From the NCBI RefSeq assembly GCF_029697505.1, contig NZ_JARJEF010000014.1, positions 1 to 64,000 on the forward strand: a stretch of DNA of 64,000 nucleotides. Direction: 5' to 3'. A program made the position numbers and the translations under genes. Positions 18,594 through 27,372 of this stretch are shown piece by piece. Numbering within the stretch: position 1 is the first letter of the stretch; each line of letters opens with the position of its first letter. Origin of the DNA: Pseudophaeobacter profundi (GTDB lineage Bacteria > Pseudomonadota > Alphaproteobacteria > Rhodobacterales > Rhodobacteraceae). The notes beneath the pieces are model-generated. The model ran no database searches, had not been told where the DNA came from, and saw only the letters and a program-made list of their open reading frames with translations.

Positions 18594-20381
18594 CGGCTTT
18601 CCAGGCTGGAAAGCCGGCCTCCGGCGGAGGTATTTGCAGCAAGATGAAAACAGGGCGCAGGACATGAACATTCTGGTGTTTGGAAAGACCGGTCAGTTGG
18701 CCCAGGAGCTGGCGCGACTGGAGGGGGTGACCTGTCTGGGGCGGGATCAGGCAGAGTTCAGCGACCCGGCAGCGGCGGCGGCGCAGGTCGCGGGCGCGGC
18801 GGGCATTGATGCGGTGATCATTGCCGCCGCCTATACGGCGGTCGACAGGGCCGAGAGCGAAGAGAGCCTGGCCACAACCATCAATGGCGCAACACCGGGG
18901 GCCATCGCGCAGGCCTGCGCGGCCCGTGGGCTGCCGCTGGTCTATATCTCGACCGATTATGTCTTTGACGGCAGCGGCGACACCCCCTGGCAGCCGGGGG
19001 ATGCGACCGCGCCGGTGAATGCCTATGGCCGTTCCAAGCTGGCCGGGGAAGCGGCGGTGCGGGCGGCCGGCGGGGTCACTGCCATTTTGCGCACATCCTG
19101 GGTGGTGTCGTCCCATGGCACCAACTTTGTCAAAACCATGCTGCGCCTGGGGGCAGAGCGCGATCAGCTGAGTATTGTCGCCGATCAGATCGGCGCGCCG
19201 ACCCCGGCGCGCGACATTGCAGCGGCCTGTCTGGAGGTCGCGCGCCAGCTGCGGGCGGATCCGGGCAAATCCGGCACCTATCATCTGCAGGCCGCGCCCG
19301 AGGTCAGTTGGGCCGGTTTTGCGGCTGAGATCTTTGCCCAGGGCAATATTGCCTGCGAGGTTGCAGGCATCCCGAGCTCGGATTATCCAACCCCGGCGCC
19401 CCGGCCGCTGAATTCAAGGCTGGATTGCACCACATTAGAGACTGTTTTTAACATTGCGCAGCCCGATTGGCGGGTTGGGCTGGCAGATATTTTGCACGAT
19501 TTGGGAGCGAGGCCATGACGGCACGAAAAGGTATTATTCTGGCGGGCGGCTCGGGCACCCGGCTGTATCCCATCACCATGGGTGTCTCCAAGCAGCTGTT
19601 GCCGATCTATGACAAACCGATGATCTATTATCCGCTCTCGGTGCTGATGCTGGCGGGGATCCGTGAGATCTGCGTGATCACCACGCCGCAGGACCAGGAG
19701 CAGTTCAAGCGCACCCTGGGCGATGGCAGCCAGTGGGGGGTCGATCTGACCTATGTGGTGCAGCCCAGCCCCGATGGTCTGGCGCAGGCCTTCATTCTGG
19801 CCGAAGACTTTCTGGCGGGCGCGCCCTCGGCCCTGGTGCTGGGGGATAATATCTTCTTTGGCCATGGTCTGCCAAAGCTGCTGGCAGCGGCGGATCAGCA
19901 GCCCGCAGGCGGCAGTGTCTTTGGCTATCACGTGGCTGATCCGGAACGCTACGGAGTGGTGGATTTTGATGCGGCCGGCCGGGCCCGTCAGATCATTGAA
20001 AAGCCCGAAGTGGCGCCGTCGAATTACGCGGTGACCGGGCTGTATTTCCTGGATGGATCCGCGCCTGCGCGGGCGCGGGCGGTAACGCCCAGCCCCCGTG
20101 GCGAGCTGGAAATCACCGATCTGTTGCAGATGTATCTGGATGAGGGCGCGCTGCGGGTTGAAACCATGGGGCGCGGCTATGCCTGGCTTGACACCGGCAC
20201 CCATGGATCGCTGCTGGAGGCGGGCAATTTTGTTCGCACCCTGCAGGATCGCCAGGGGCTGCAGACCGGCTGCCCGGAAGAGATCGCCTATGAACAGGGC
20301 TGGATCGACCGGGACCAGCTGCAGGCCCGCGCACAGCTCTTTGCCAAGAACGACTATGGCAGGTATCTGGAACATCTGCTG
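17623..20381 (+). repeat. Large direct repeat, copy 1 (most of rmlB, all of rmlD, nearly all of rmlA)
   Basis: A 2759-base segment that appears identical to 60100-62858 (constant offset 42,477). All overlapping reading frames on both strands give the same proteins in the two copies. The left boundary is the rmlC/rmlB fusion joint, the right boundary lies six bases before the IS481-type element. Confidence 0.92.
18664..19518 (+). CDS. rmlD: dTDP-4-dehydrorhamnose reductase (copy 1)
   Basis: 284 residues. [11 protein letters not shown] forms the NADPH-binding loop, with [10 protein letters not shown] and YGRSKLAGE as conserved active-site motifs of RmlD, the last step of dTDP-L-rhamnose synthesis. 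It starts at 18664 after GCAGGA and overlaps rmlA by four bases (ATGA). The sequence appears identical to the copy at 61141-61995. It is preceded by a broken rmlCB fusion, so its expression depends on whatever promoter precedes 17505. Confidence 0.93.
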   Translation: MNILVFGKTGQLAQELARLEGVTCLGRDQAEFSDPAAAAAQVAGAAGIDAVIIAAAYTAVDRAESEESLATTINGATPGAIAQACAARGLPLVYISTDYVFDGSGDTPWQPGDATAPVNAYGRSKLAGEAAVRAAGGVTAILRTSWVVSSHGTNFVKTMLRLGAERDQLSIVADQIGAPTPARDIAAACLEVARQLRADPGKSGTYHLQAAPEVSWAGFAAEIFAQGNIACEVAGIPSSDYPTPAPRPLNSRLDCTTLETVFNIAQPDWRVGLADILHDLGARP

Positions 20382-20387
20382 GGCTAG
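19515..20387 (+). CDS. rmlA: Glucose-1-phosphate thymidylyltransferase (copy 1)
   Basis: 290 residues. The pyrophosphorylase loop [20 protein letters not shown] and [17 protein letters not shown] are the RmlA signature; it makes dTDP-glucose from dTTP and glucose-1-phosphate. The sequence matches the second copy until codon 289, where copy 1 ends HLLG-stop and copy 2 ends HLLTA-stop. An IS481-type element begins one base after the stop codon region, at 20388. Confidence 0.93.
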   Translation: MTARKGIILAGGSGTRLYPITMGVSKQLLPIYDKPMIYYPLSVLMLAGIREICVITTPQDQEQFKRTLGDGSQWGVDLTYVVQPSPDGLAQAFILAEDFLAGAPSALVLGDNIFFGHGLPKLLAAADQQPAGGSVFGYHVADPERYGVVDFDAAGRARQIIEKPEVAPSNYAVTGLYFLDGSAPARARAVTPSPRGELEITDLLQMYLDEGALRVETMGRGYAWLDTGTHGSLLEAGNFVRTLQDRQGLQTGCPEEIAYEQGWIDRDQLQARAQLFAKNDYGRYLEHLLG

Positions 20388-21250
20388 GAGCGTGTTGCAC
20401 AAATCGTTTTCGATGCTTAGCTAGGTGTTTGATCCCATGGTTTGATGGTGCTGAGCGCCGATGAGGAGGCGATGGTCGTGGCTTTCCGGCGTCATACTCT
20501 GCTGCCGTTGGATGATTGCCTCTATGCCTTGCAGCCAACGATCCCACATCTGACGCGCTCTTCGTTACATCGTTGTCTGCAACGACATGGCATATCCCGG
20601 TTGCCAGACATGGAGGGCGACAAGCCCAAGCGGCAAAAGTTCAAACGCTATCCTATTGGCTACTTCCACATCGATATCGCGGAGCTTCGGACCAATGAGG
20701 GCAAGCTGTATCTCTTTGTAGCCATTGATCGCACCAGCAAGTTTGCCGTCGCACAGCTTGCGGACAAAGCAAACCGCAAGACGGCCTGGGAGTTTCTAGA
20801 GGCTGTGTTGGAAGCCGTGCCGTATAAGATCCACACAATATTGACGGACAACGGCATCCAGTTTTCTGAGCAACCTCGCAACCGGAACACCGCCTATTCT
20901 CGGCCCATGCGGTTCGATATGATTTGCGAAGCAAATGGCATTGAGCATCGCCTAACCAAGCCAAACCACCCTTGGACAAATGGTCAGGTAGAGCGCATGA
21001 ACCGCACGATCAAGGAAGCGACCGTCAAGCGGTACCACTACGATAGTCACGAGCAACTTCGAACCCATTTCAGTGACTTCCTTGGCGCCTACAATTACGC
21101 GCGCCGTCTCAAGACACTTAGCGGTCTCACACCTTACGAATACATCTGCAAAATCTGGACTTCAGAGCCAGATCGATTCATCATAAACCCGATCCACCAG
21201 ATGCCGGGACTGAACACCTAAGCATCGAAAACGATTTGTGCAACACGCTC
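20388..21250 (+). mobile_element. IS481-type insertion sequence with perfect 32-base inverted repeats, internally shortened
   Basis: The left end (20388-20419, starting GAGCGTGTTGCACAAATCG) is the exact reverse complement of the right end (21219-21250). Between them lies one transposase frame. No target-site duplication is visible (left flank GGCTAG, right flank ATTTCA). Total length is 863 bases. From memory, full elements of this group encode a ~320-residue transposase beginning with a helix-turn-helix domain, so an internal deletion near the left end is likely. Confidence 0.8.
20445..21221 (+). CDS. IS481-family transposase, N-terminally truncated
   Basis: 258 residues from ATG 20445 (MVLSADEEAMVVAFRRHTLL). 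The integrase core is intact: FHIDIAELRTNEGKLYLFVA (first Asp), HTILTDNGIQFSE (second Asp) and NHPWTNGQVERMNRTIKEAT (Glu), i.e. a complete DDE triad. The N-terminal HTH region expected before VLS is missing, the upstream space to the inverted repeat being only 25 bases. Catalytically plausible but probably impaired in end binding. Confidence 0.78.
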   Translation: MVLSADEEAMVVAFRRHTLLPLDDCLYALQPTIPHLTRSSLHRCLQRHGISRLPDMEGDKPKRQKFKRYPIGYFHIDIAELRTNEGKLYLFVAIDRTSKFAVAQLADKANRKTAWEFLEAVLEAVPYKIHTILTDNGIQFSEQPRNRNTAYSRPMRFDMICEANGIEHRLTKPNHPWTNGQVERMNRTIKEATVKRYHYDSHEQLRTHFSDFLGAYNYARRLKTLSGLTPYEYICKIWTSEPDRFIINPIHQMPGLNT

Positions 21251-21489
21251 ATTTCAATCCATGATTGCAAGGCGCACAGGTGTTGGCTGTATAATCCCCA
21301 AGGGATTCAACGACCAGATCGGCCAGATATCAGGCCGGCTTCACCCAGCCAGTGTCGCCACAATAGATTTGGCGTCGAGCCCTGCCTTGGGGCTAAATAT
21401 TAACGCCAAGATGACGCGCTGCCTTGTCTCAAATTCAAAGCTTCGCTACCAATATCCCATTGTAATTATTGCTTGATAGAGTAGGTCTT

Positions 21490-21640
21490 GTGACCCCAAT
21501 CATCCCCATTCTTCTGTGCGATGGCCCGGGCACCCCTTTGCGGCCGCTCTCGCGCAAAAGCGACCCCAAGAAATATCGCCCCCTGATCGGGGAAAGAAAC
21601 CTGTTTCAGGCCTCGGCAAAACCGGGGGCGGGGCAAGGCA
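21490..21640 (+). pseudogene. 5' fragment of a mannose-1-phosphate guanylyltransferase gene (manC remnant)
   Basis: Translation from 21490 gives VTPIIPILLCDGPGTPLRPL, then SRKSDPKKYRPLIG and NLFQASAK. This parallels the start of the intact ManC at 49220-50668 (ITPILLCGGSGTRLWPLSRK, SYPKQFVPLVG). Key residues of the nucleotide-binding loop have changed (GGSGTRLW to DGPGTPLR), and similarity stops after about 45 residues. It is a decayed remnant between the IS481-type element and ugd; the rest of 21251-21776 is otherwise empty. Confidence 0.75.
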
Positions 21641-21776
21641 ATGGCGTTGATTTTTCCGCGTCGATAGTGCTGATCAGGATCCGGACCGGCAGCTCCTGGA
21701 AAGGCTGCGCCCAGAACAGACGAGCCTCTGCCGCCCTTGGGACAGATACGACACAACGCAAAACAGGATGCCAACT

Positions 21777-22943
21777 ATGAAAATTGCTGTTGCCGGAATT
21801 GGCTATGTAGGACTTTCCAACGCAGTGCTGCTGGCCCAGAACCACGAGGTCGTCACCGTTGATATCGCCGAGGGTCGTGTCGCGATGGTCAATGCCAACC
21901 AGAGCCCCATCGCCGACCCCGAACTGGAAGATTTCCTTGCGACACGAGATCTCAAGCTCAGCGCCACAACCAACGGGGCCGCCGCCTACCAGGATGCGGA
22001 TTACGTGATCGTCGCAACACCAACCAATTATGACGCCCAGACCAATTCCTTTGATACCTCCACCGTCGAGGCCGTCGTGACAGAGGTCATGCAGGTCAAT
22101 CCAAAGGCCACCATCATCATCAAATCGACCATTCCGGTGGGCTATGTGCGCGGCCTTCGCGCCCGGCTTGCGACGGATCAAGTGATTTTTTCACCGGAAT
22201 TCCTGCGCGAAGGCCGCGCCCTTTACGACAACCTGCATCCCAGCCGCATCATCGTCGGAGAGCGATCCGAGCGCGCCCGGACCTTTGCCAATCTCCTGCT
22301 TGAAGGTGCCCAGAAGAAAGATGTCGAAATCCTCTTCACCGACCTGGATGAGGCCGAGGCGATCAAGCTGTTTGCCAATACCTACCTCGCCATGCGGGTT
22401 GCCTTTTTCAACGAGCTGGACAGCTATGCCATGGCCGGTGGCATGGATAGCCGCCAGATCATCGAGGGCATCAGCCTCGACCCGAGGATCGGCGGCCATT
22501 ACAATAATCCGTCGTTTGGCTATGGTGGCTATTGCCTGCCAAAGGACACCAAGCAGCTGCTGGCCAACTACAATCACGTGCCGCAGAACCTGATCCGCGC
22601 CATTGTTGACGCCAACCGCACCCGCAAAGATTTCCTTGCCGATCAGATCCTGATGCGTGGGCCAAAAACCGTCGGCATCCACCGGCTGGTGATGAAGGCC
22701 GGATCGGACAATTTCCGCCAATCGTCGATCCAGGGCATCATGAAGCGGCTGAAAGCCAAGGGCATCGAGGTCATTATCTATGAACCGGTCATGGAGGAAG
22801 ACCACTTCTTCCACAGTCGCGTGATCCGCGATCTTGAGGCCTTCAAGGCGGCGGCGGATCTTATTGTCGCCAACCGGCTGACGGATGAAATTCGCGATGT
22901 CTCGGACAGGGTCTTTACCCGCGATTTGTTCGGCGAGGATTAA
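21777..22943 (+). CDS. ugd: UDP-glucose 6-dehydrogenase
   Basis: 388 residues, the length of the short Ugd class. N-terminal NAD loop [17 protein letters not shown], central [20 protein letters not shown] and the catalytic cysteine in [13 protein letters not shown] are all present. It oxidises UDP-glucose to UDP-glucuronate. The ATG at 21777 is chosen for its position eight bases after AGGA; an ATG at 21768 would add three residues. It is followed after eight bases by the epimerase gene, and the pair supplies uronic acids. Confidence 0.93.
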   Translation: MKIAVAGIGYVGLSNAVLLAQNHEVVTVDIAEGRVAMVNANQSPIADPELEDFLATRDLKLSATTNGAAAYQDADYVIVATPTNYDAQTNSFDTSTVEAVVTEVMQVNPKATIIIKSTIPVGYVRGLRARLATDQVIFSPEFLREGRALYDNLHPSRIIVGERSERARTFANLLLEGAQKKDVEILFTDLDEAEAIKLFANTYLAMRVAFFNELDSYAMAGGMDSRQIIEGISLDPRIGGHYNNPSFGYGGYCLPKDTKQLLANYNHVPQNLIRAIVDANRTRKDFLADQILMRGPKTVGIHRLVMKAGSDNFRQSSIQGIMKRLKAKGIEVIIYEPVMEEDHFFHSRVIRDLEAFKAAADLIVANRLTDEIRDVSDRVFTRDLFGED

Positions 22944-22951
22944 ACGATACA

Positions 22952-23977
22952 ATGCAGACCGTTCTTGTCACCGGATCGGCCGGGTTTATCGGCTTTCACC
23001 TGTGTAGGCTGCTTTTGCAGCAGGGCTATCAGGTGGTGGGGGTTGATGCGCTCACCAATTACTACAGTGTCGCGCTCAAGCAAGACCGCCATGCCATCCT
23101 GGCCAAGGAAGGGCAGGAGGGCTTTCTTCCCGTCATTGGCAAAGTCGAAGATCCGCAGCTCTTGAACGGGCTCTTTGCCCGTCACAAGCCGGACTATGTG
23201 ATCCATCTCGCGGCGCAGGCAGGGGTTCGCTATTCGATTGAAAACCCTCGTTCCTATCTGGAAGGCAATATTATCGGGACTTTTGAGCTCCTGGAAGCGG
23301 CCCGGGCCTATCCGCCGCGCCACCTTCTGTTGGCATCGACCTCCTCGGCCTATGGCGCCAATACCACGATGCCCTATCAAGAGACCGAGCGCGCCGATCA
23401 CCAGATGTCTTTCTATGCTGCCACCAAGAAATCGACCGAGAGCATGGCGCATTCCTATGCTCACCTCTATGGCCTGCCAACAACCATGTTTCGCTTCTTT
23501 ACGGTCTACGGACCATGGGGCCGCCCGGATATGGCCCTGTTCAAATTCACCAAGGCCATTTTGGAAGGCAAGCCGATCGACGTCTATAATCATGGCGACA
23601 TGAAGCGGGATTTCACCTATGTCACCGATCTGGTCGAGGCGATCCAGCTGCTGCTCGATGTGGTGCCGCAACGGCCTGAAAACGGTGTGGTTGAAGATGG
23701 CGACAGCCTGTCGCCTGTCGCGCCCTGGCGCGTGGTCAATATCGGCAATTCAGACAGTGTGCCGCTCACCAGCTTTATCACAGCAATCGAGGTCGCAACG
23801 GGGATCAAGGCACAGCAGAACCTGATGCCGATCCAGGCCGGCGATGTGCCCGCAACCTGGGCAGATGCCGCGCTGTTGCGGCGGCTGACAGGCTATGCGC
23901 CAAAAACCGACGTGACAGAGGGGGTCGCGCAGTTTGTCGACTGGTACCGCAGCTACTATGGGGATCACTCTCCCTAG
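22952..23977 (+). CDS. NAD-dependent epimerase, UDP-glucuronate 4-epimerase type
   Basis: 341 residues of the extended SDR family. TGSAGFIGFHLCRLLLQQGY is the NAD loop, DALTNYYSVALKQDR the family-specific segment following beta-2, SSAYG the active-site serine region and FYAATKKSTE the Tyr-x3-Lys pair. This pattern fits UDP-glucuronate 4-epimerases of capsule clusters, giving UDP-galacturonate. Immediately downstream of ugd, which makes its presumed substrate. Confidence 0.87.
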   Translation: MQTVLVTGSAGFIGFHLCRLLLQQGYQVVGVDALTNYYSVALKQDRHAILAKEGQEGFLPVIGKVEDPQLLNGLFARHKPDYVIHLAAQAGVRYSIENPRSYLEGNIIGTFELLEAARAYPPRHLLLASTSSAYGANTTMPYQETERADHQMSFYAATKKSTESMAHSYAHLYGLPTTMFRFFTVYGPWGRPDMALFKFTKAILEGKPIDVYNHGDMKRDFTYVTDLVEAIQLLLDVVPQRPENGVVEDGDSLSPVAPWRVVNIGNSDSVPLTSFITAIEVATGIKAQQNLMPIQAGDVPATWADAALLRRLTGYAPKTDVTEGVAQFVDWYRSYYGDHSP

Positions 23978-23991
23978 CTCAGGGTCTGGCC

Positions 23992-24726
23992 TTATCGCAG
24001 CACAGACATGAAGGCTGGTTCCGCCCCTGGTGCCAGGTAGACAGCAGACAATCTGCCCGTTGCATAGGCCCCGGTATCAATTGCAATCCTGCGCTGCGCC
24101 ACCTTGGCGCGATCCTGTATCACATGGCCATAGGCCATCCAGATGCCATCCCGGCGCGGGATCTTGTCAAAATCGGGATGCCCCCAGGCCAGAACAGCCG
24201 GATCTTGATCCTCCGGTGCCACCGCAGGGTTCGCCCCGGCATGGGACACCAAGACATTGCCCGACAGGTAGCTGGGCAAAAGCTGCGTCACAAAATCCAG
24301 CAGCTCTGTCCCCAGTGCGGCCAAAAGCGCATCACGGCAGTCTGTCAGGCCTTCGCGGGTCGCACTGGCGGGACCACTGGCAATGCCAAAAGAGGCCAGC
24401 GTCTGCACCCCGCCATGCTGCAGCCAGCGGGGACCATGGCGGCTGGGGTCAGCCAGAAACCGCAGCATCATGTCTTCATGGTTGCCCCGCAGGCAGATCA
24501 GATCCGGCCGATCAGACAGAAATCGCAAGACCCCGGCGCTGTCTTCTCCGCGGTCAATATAATCCCCCACCAAAACCACCTCTGCGTCAGAGGGCAGCTT
24601 GGCCAACAGATCCTGCAACAGGTCCAGGGATCCATGCACATCGCCAATCACGGCCAGGGGGCGGTCCGGGCAGGGCAGAGTCTGGCGCCGCGCACCGCCC
24701 AGTCTGTGCAATAGATTGGATAGCAT
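23992..24726 (-). CDS. Metallophosphoesterase of the PPP (serine/threonine phosphatase-like) family
   Basis: 244 residues. Metal-binding motifs GDVHGSLDLL (residue ~28), GDYIDRGEDS (~54) and RGNHED (~80) are the GDxHG, GDxxDRG and GNHE blocks of PPP phosphatases. Later histidines (LVSHAGANP, YGHV) complete the set. Substrates could be phosphoproteins or dinucleoside polyphosphates. Convergent with the epimerase gene. Its role in the cluster is unclear; reversal of tyrosine or serine phosphorylation of assembly proteins is one possibility (inference). Confidence 0.82.
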   Translation of the reverse strand: MLSNLLHRLGGARRQTLPCPDRPLAVIGDVHGSLDLLQDLLAKLPSDAEVVLVGDYIDRGEDSAGVLRFLSDRPDLICLRGNHEDMMLRFLADPSRHGPRWLQHGGVQTLASFGIASGPASATREGLTDCRDALLAALGTELLDFVTQLLPSYLSGNVLVSHAGANPAVAPEDQDPAVLAWGHPDFDKIPRRDGIWMAYGHVIQDRAKVAQRRIAIDTGAYATGRLSAVYLAPGAEPAFMSVLR

Positions 24727-24860
24727 GGATCAGGCTCACCTCTCCCGCAGCGCCCTTGCGAGGCAACAAAAGGAAAAGACCCGCCAAGGGTCTCTTTCCC
24801 TCTCTCAAATACGCGCCAGAGAGAGGCGGTGCAACCGGGCCCCGGCCTTCGAGGCCAGTC

Positions 24861-25352
24861 TCAGGCCTTGCCGCAGGGTTTCACGCCCATTCGGATCAAC
24901 TCTGACCCCTTGATCTTGTAGATGCCGGAAATCCGGTGGCGTCCTTCACGCATGAACCAGTCGCGCAGCTCGGCCGGATAGTAATCGGCCATCACCTGGG
25001 AAAAATATTCAAACTGCTGCGGTGCCAGACGGCGGCCACTTTGGGAGGGCCCGTGAAAGCCAAAGGTGGTATTAGGATCAATACAGGTATCCGACAGGCC
25101 CAGAAACATGGTGCAGGTAGAATAGCAGACCCGCCCGCGGATCTGCACGTGGGTGCCATTGCGTTGCAGATGGCCCAGCTCGACCAGCCGGTCATGCAGA
25201 TAGCCGCCCCGGTCATTGCCCACCACATAGGTGCCGCGTTGGGCGGCACTGGCACTGTGCAGGGGCACAAGTAGCGTCGACAGCGCCAGGGTCGCCACCG
25301 TCGCCATCTTGCGCAACCCGGAAAGCGAAAGTGCAGAATTGAGAAAGGACAT
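24861..25352 (-). CDS. Small secreted protein, ClpP/crotonase-like candidate
   Basis: 163 residues with an N-terminal signal segment (MATVATLALSTLLVPLHSAS, cleavage near ASA-AQ). The mature part has GRVCYSTCTMFLGLSDTCID followed by TTFGFHGPSQSGRR. This arrangement recalls periplasmic ClpP-like proteins, in which a small residue-rich nucleophile turn is followed by an F-H-G strand, but the nucleophile position would be Ser/Thr/Cys within YSTCT and is not certain. Four cysteines could form disulfides. I cannot assign a function. Confidence 0.5.
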   Translation of the reverse strand: MSFLNSALSLSGLRKMATVATLALSTLLVPLHSASAAQRGTYVVGNDRGGYLHDRLVELGHLQRNGTHVQIRGRVCYSTCTMFLGLSDTCIDPNTTFGFHGPSQSGRRLAPQQFEYFSQVMADYYPAELRDWFMREGRHRISGIYKIKGSELIRMGVKPCGKA

Positions 25353-25787
25353 GGGGCAGATCTCCGATGCAGAAAGAAGCGTCGAAGACTGGATAAAAAA
25401 ATGGCAGGCCGCGCTAAGGCTGATCTTGTGGCGAAAATGCGGAGCTTCCCGCTAGTTTTTCGGTAATAAATATTAAATTATATTAATACATTAAAGGGGA
25501 CGGCGGCACGCGACGCTTAAAACAGCTCTGCCGCATCAGGCAATTTTGGCCTCACTTCAGCTTCCGGGGCTCATCCGGTGACACAGCATCGGTCGGCGCC
25601 CAATGCTGTCCTGTAGCCGCTGCTCCCCTGTCTCCACAGCAGGATATCGCTCACAGCGGGGTCTCGAAACTGCGCCTCTGGCCCTGTACAAGCGGGGCTT
25701 TATGCTGGCACAACAGCCTGTCGCCGCAGGCCTGGGCTTTCTATGCCTGGCTGCACTCTGGCAGAAACGACATTCATAGGATGCAAA
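25353..25787. other. Divergent intergenic region before glmM
   Basis: A 435-base spacer. An AT-rich tract around 25458-25497 (runs of TAATAAATATTAAATT) likely holds promoter elements. No gene or strong repeat is seen in the rest. Confidence 0.45.
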
Positions 25788-27131
25788 ATGCGCAACTTAT
25801 TTGGCACTGACGGGGTGCGAGGCACAGCCAATATCCACCCGATGACCGCAGATATGGCGCTGCGCATCGGCGCAGCCGTGGGGCGATATTTCCGCCGCGA
25901 GGCCGGCGGCGTGCACCGGGTAGTGATTGGCAAGGATACCCGGCTTTCGGGCTATATGTTCGAAAGCGCCCTCACGGCCGGGCTCACTTCGACCGGCATG
26001 AACGTGCTGCTGCTGGGGCCGGTGCCAACCCCTGCCGTGGGGCTGATGACCCGTTCGATGCGCGCCGACCTCGGGGTGATGATCTCGGCCAGCCATAACC
26101 CGGCGCAGGACAATGGCATCAAATTCTTTGGTCCCGATGGCTTCAAACTCTCCGACCAGGCCGAAATCGAAATCGAGGCCCTGATCAACGCCGGTGTCAC
26201 CCCGGCCCAGGCCCAGAATATCGGCCGGGCCAAACGCATTGATGACGCCCGCTTTCGCTATGGCGAGCGGGTCAAATCCTCACTGCCGCGTGGCATTCGC
26301 CTGGATGGGCTCAAGGTGGTTCTGGACTGCGCCAATGGCGCGGCCCACCGTACCGCCCCCGAAGTGCTGTGGGAACTCGGCGCTGAAGTCGTCCCCCTCG
26401 GGGTCAGCCCCGATGGGCTCAATATCAATCGCGACTGTGGCTCGACCCAGCCAGCGGCAGCGGCGGCGGCGGTGCTGGCCCATGGTGCCGATGTCGGCAT
26501 CTGCCTGGACGGCGATGCCGACCGGGTGATCCTGATCGACCAGACCGGCAAGGTGGCCGATGGCGATCAGCTGATGGCCCTTCTGGCCGGTCGCTGGGCC
26601 GAGGCCGGAACCCTGGCCGGCAATGCCCTGGTGGCAACGGTGATGTCCAATCTCGGGCTGGAACGCCACCTGCAGGGGCAGGGGCTACAGCTGGAACGCA
26701 CCGCCGTTGGCGACCGCTACGTGGTGGAACGGATGCGGGCCGGCGGCTTTAACCTAGGCGGCGAACAATCCGGCCATATCGTGATGAGCGATTATGCCAC
26801 CACTGGCGACGGGCTGATGGCCGGGCTGCATATGCTGGCCGCCCTGGTGGAAACCGGCCAGAGCGCCTCACAGCTGCTATCGCAGTTTGATCCGGTGCCA
26901 CAGCTGCTGCAGAACGTGCGCTTTACCGCCGGTCAAACCCCGCTGGAACTGGCCTCGGTCCAGGCAAGCATTCGCGACGCCGAGGCCGTGCTCAAGGACA
27001 AGGGCCGCCTGCTGATCCGTAAATCCGGCACCGAGCCGCTGATCCGGGTGATGGCAGAATGCGAAGACGAAGGACTGCTGAACACCACCGTGGCCGAGGT
27101 AGCCGCCGCAGTAGAAGCCGCAACCCGCTAG
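25788..27131 (+). CDS. glmM: Phosphoglucosamine mutase
   Basis: 447 residues, the normal GlmM length. N-terminal [18 protein letters not shown], phosphoserine loop [17 protein letters not shown], metal loop [10 protein letters not shown], sugar-binding GGEQSGHIV and the phosphate-binding [12 protein letters not shown] are all intact. It interconverts glucosamine-6- and 1-phosphate on the route to UDP-GlcNAc. The ATG at 25788 follows AGG by seven bases; upstream in-frame starts give non-conserved extensions. A second copy of this normally chromosomal gene next to polysaccharide genes suggests extra flux to amino sugars for the polymer. Confidence 0.93.
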   Translation: MRNLFGTDGVRGTANIHPMTADMALRIGAAVGRYFRREAGGVHRVVIGKDTRLSGYMFESALTAGLTSTGMNVLLLGPVPTPAVGLMTRSMRADLGVMISASHNPAQDNGIKFFGPDGFKLSDQAEIEIEALINAGVTPAQAQNIGRAKRIDDARFRYGERVKSSLPRGIRLDGLKVVLDCANGAAHRTAPEVLWELGAEVVPLGVSPDGLNINRDCGSTQPAAAAAAVLAHGADVGICLDGDADRVILIDQTGKVADGDQLMALLAGRWAEAGTLAGNALVATVMSNLGLERHLQGQGLQLERTAVGDRYVVERMRAGGFNLGGEQSGHIVMSDYATTGDGLMAGLHMLAALVETGQSASQLLSQFDPVPQLLQNVRFTAGQTPLELASVQASIRDAEAVLKDKGRLLIRKSGTEPLIRVMAECEDEGLLNTTVAEVAAAVEAATR

Positions 27132-27274
27132 CCCGGGCCAGGCCTGCCAGATTTCATCTTACCGCAAATACCTCGGGGGAGGCCCAGAGGGCCGGGGGCA
27201 GCGCCCCCTTTTTCCCCTTCCTTCCCCAGTGAGACGGGTCAAATAGCGGACTAGATAGAGAGGCCCAAACGAGA

Positions 27275-27304
27275 CCGCCGCCAAGGATTTCTCCTTGGCG
27301 GCGG
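27275..27304. terminator. Bidirectional terminator-like hairpin between glmM and the helicase gene
   Basis: Perfect inverted repeat with 13-base arms (CCGCCGCCAAGGA / TCCTTGGCGGCGG) and a four-base loop. It lies between two convergent genes. No U-run follows on either strand, so it may act as a mRNA-end stabiliser or Rho-assisted terminator. A second repeat, GCGTTTCGC / GCGAAACGC, sits at 27343-27367 next to the helicase stop. Confidence 0.6.
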
Positions 27305-27372
27305 TTGATGCAACATGCCCTGATCAGGCCCGGTCTCTTACAGCGTTTCGCCTTTGATGCGAAACGCCGCCA

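Noticed and set aside
20382-21256. Target-site duplication of the IS481-type element
   Set aside because: Flanks GGCTAG and ATTTCA do not match, so no duplication can be claimed.
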